DNA from: Acanthosepion lycidas
Lineage: Eukaryota; Mollusca; Cephalopoda; Sepiida; Sepiidae
Assembly: GCA_963932145.1 (NCBI GenBank)
Contig: CAWVQA010000105.1
Location: 186,001-250,000 of the forward strand
Reading direction: 5' to 3'
Length of the DNA: 64,000 bases
Below the pieces are notes generated by a model. That model was not told the DNA's origin. It saw only the letters and a program-made list of their open reading frames with translations, and did not search any database. Shown piece by piece: positions 62,453 to 64,000 of the stretch (positions are counted from its first letter, which is position 1; the number at the start of each line of letters is the position of its first letter). A program made the position numbers and the translations under genes.

Positions 62453-64000
62453 AATTATATTAAATATTTTATGTTTTACACAGCTTTTAATTACATAGCG
62501 ATTTTCATGCAAAATCAAGTTGTTTTGATAACTTTTTAACGCTAGTTTGTAAATATCAATAACTGTTTGAAAACATTAGAAAAACAATGAAATTATTGAA
62601 AATCGATATGAAATCAATGAAAACTTATTGATATTAACTTGTTTCAGAAGTTTTGACAAAGTTATATTAAAGATTTTACGTTTTACACAACTTTTAATTA
62701 CATAGCGATTTACATGCAAAATCTATCTGTTTTGACTACTTTTTAAGGCTATATGGAAATATCAATAACTGTTTGAAAACATTAGAAAAACAATGAAATT
62801 ATTGAAAATCGATATGAAATCAATGAAAACTTATTGATTTTAACTTGTTTCAGAAGTTTTGACAATGTTATATTAAAGATTTTATGTTTTACAGAAGTTT
62901 TAATAACATAGCGATTTACATGCAAAATCAAACTGTTTTGACTACTTTTTAACGCTAGTTTGTAAATATCAATAACTGTTTGAAAACATTAGAAAAACAA
63001 TGAAATTATTGAAAATCGATATGAATTCAATGAAAACTTATTGATTTTAACTAGTTTCAGAAGTTTTGACAAAGTTATATTAAAGATTTTATGTTTTACA
63101 GAACTTTTAATAACATAGAGATTTACATGGAAAATCAAGCTGTTTTGACTACTTTTTAACGCTAGTTTGTAAATATCAATAACTCTTAGAAAACATTAGC
63201 AAAACAATGAAATTATTGAAAATCGATATGAAATCAATGAAAACATATCGATTTTAACTAGTTTCAGAAGTTTTGACAAAGTTATATTAAAGATTTTATG
63301 TTTTACACAGCTTTTAATTACATAGCGATTTACATGTAAAATCAAGTTGTTTTGATTACTTTTTCACGCTAGTTTGTAAATATCATTAACTGTTTGAAAA
63401 CATTAGAAAAACAATGAAATTATTGAAAATCGATATGAAATCAATGAGAACTTATTGATTTTAACTAGTTCCAGAAGTTTTTACAAATTATATTAAAGAT
63501 TTTAAGTTTTACACAGCTTTTAATTACATAGCGATTTACATGCAAAATCAAGTTGTTTTGATAACTTTTTCACGCTAGTTTGTAAATATCAATAACTGTT
63601 TGAAAACATTAGAAAAACAATGAAATTATTGAAAATCGATATGAAATCAATGAAAACTTATTGATTTTAACTTGTTTCAGAAGTTTTGACAAAGTTATAT
63701 TAAAGATTTTACGTTTTACACAACTTTGAATTACATAGCGATTTATATGCAAAATCTATCTGTTTTGACTACTTTTTAACGCTATTTTGTAAACATAAAT
63801 AACTGTTTGAAAACATTAGAAAAACAATGAAATTATTGAAAATCGATATGAAATCAATGAAAACTTATTGATTTTAACTTGTTTCAGAAGTTTTGACAAT
63901 GTTATATTAAAGATTTTATGTTTTATAGAACTTTTAATAACATAGCAATTTACATGCAAAATCAAGCTGTTTTGACTACTTTTTAACGCTAGTTTGTAAA
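62453..64000. repeat. Last family B units and right edge
   Basis: Seven full units and a partial one (63898-64000). The first follows GTTCCAGAATTTAGAC, a disrupted form of GTTCCAGAAGTTTTGAC. A unit near 62745 has AAGGCTATATGG in place of AACGCTATTTTG, one of the most altered sites in the window. Others are B1-B4 types without a repeated order. The array is cut by the window edge, not by other sequence. Confidence 0.8.

Larger units (their letters stand above)
29799..64000. repeat. Satellite family B array, about 166 units of several monomer types
   Basis: Same orientation and phase as A, with mean length slightly under 207 bp because many units carry a 1-bp loss (CAAATTATATT for CAAAGTTATATT) and a few carry larger losses. 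Nearly all units share TTATATTAAAG at the start, AATCAATGAAAAC (or GAGAAC) and CAGAAG, which separate them from A. The stretch at unit positions 30-100 varies between types, and TAACTAG/TAACTTG and CTGTTTG/CTCTTTG also alternate. The last unit start is at 63898 and the array continues past the right edge. I see no non-satellite insertion anywhere. Confidence 0.98.

Noticed and set aside
1-64000. CRISPR array
   Set aside because: The repeats are contiguous 207-bp units with no unique spacers and no cas genes, unlike short repeats separated by distinct spacers.
1-64000. Telomeric repeat, rRNA spacer or tRNA-derived repeat
   Set aside because: No TTAGGG-like short tandem, no GC-rich rRNA-like sequence, and no A/B box pair or cloverleaf could be seen in the monomer.
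1-64000. Bacterial or organellar origin
   Set aside because: 64 kb of gene-free monomeric tandem repeat with HORs is not known from such genomes and fits eukaryotic satellite DNA.

Overview
The whole window is one uninterrupted AT-rich tandem satellite array with a basic unit of 207 bp. There are about 309 units: 143 in the left part and about 166 in the right. The array runs off both ends of the window. I found no gene, RNA gene, transposon, CRISPR array or unique spacer. The reference left-hand monomer is 22.7% G+C by direct count. A 64 kb array of near-identical, nucleosome-scale monomers with higher-order structure points to eukaryotic constitutive heterochromatin, centromeric or pericentromeric, probably from a long-read assembly. 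I do not recognise the family and cannot name the species.

Layout. Family A (1-29591) is highly homogeneous: most units differ from the consensus at only 0-3 positions, and 207-bp phase is kept apart from a few small indels. A single hybrid unit (29592-29798) starts as A and ends as B. Family B (29799-64000) follows in the same orientation and phase. It is a mixture of at least four monomer types (called B1-B4 here), which differ from A at about 10-12 positions (5-6%) and from each other by about as much (B1 versus B2: 9 positions).

Higher-order structure. Both halves carry higher-order repeats (HORs), read here from shared rare variants. In A: a 24-unit duplication offset (1-7654), 7-, 8- and 11-unit patterns (7655-12619), dimeric and pentameric spacing (12620-15098), three 9/11-unit copies (15099-21102), a 7/6-unit pattern (20896-22965), and a clean tandem pair of 1657-bp 8-mers (24415-27728). 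In B: three perfect 414-bp dimers (31652-32893), a pair of 1447-bp 7-mers (32894-35787), block duplications of about 2.0, 1.0 and 0.8 kb at offsets of 4753, 3924 and 7238 bp, a 621-bp trimer pair, an 8-unit (1655 bp) offset pair, three copies of a 1240-bp 6-mer (55009-60175), and an 828-bp tetramer pair (60797-62452).

Monomer anatomy (A numbering, position 1 = first base of the window). Variation between types is concentrated at positions 1-100 and 189-207. Positions 101-188 have only two diagnostic sites. This conserved core holds ATCGAT (152-157) and a perfect 8-bp inverted repeat with an 8-bp loop (161-184). I see no CENP-B box in the reference units. The short open frames on the minus strand arise because 207 is divisible by 3 and some B types lack stops in one frame; I do not regard them as genes. 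The main points of interest are the sharp A/B boundary, the nested HORs, and the conserved core with its dyad as a candidate functional element of an undescribed satellite.
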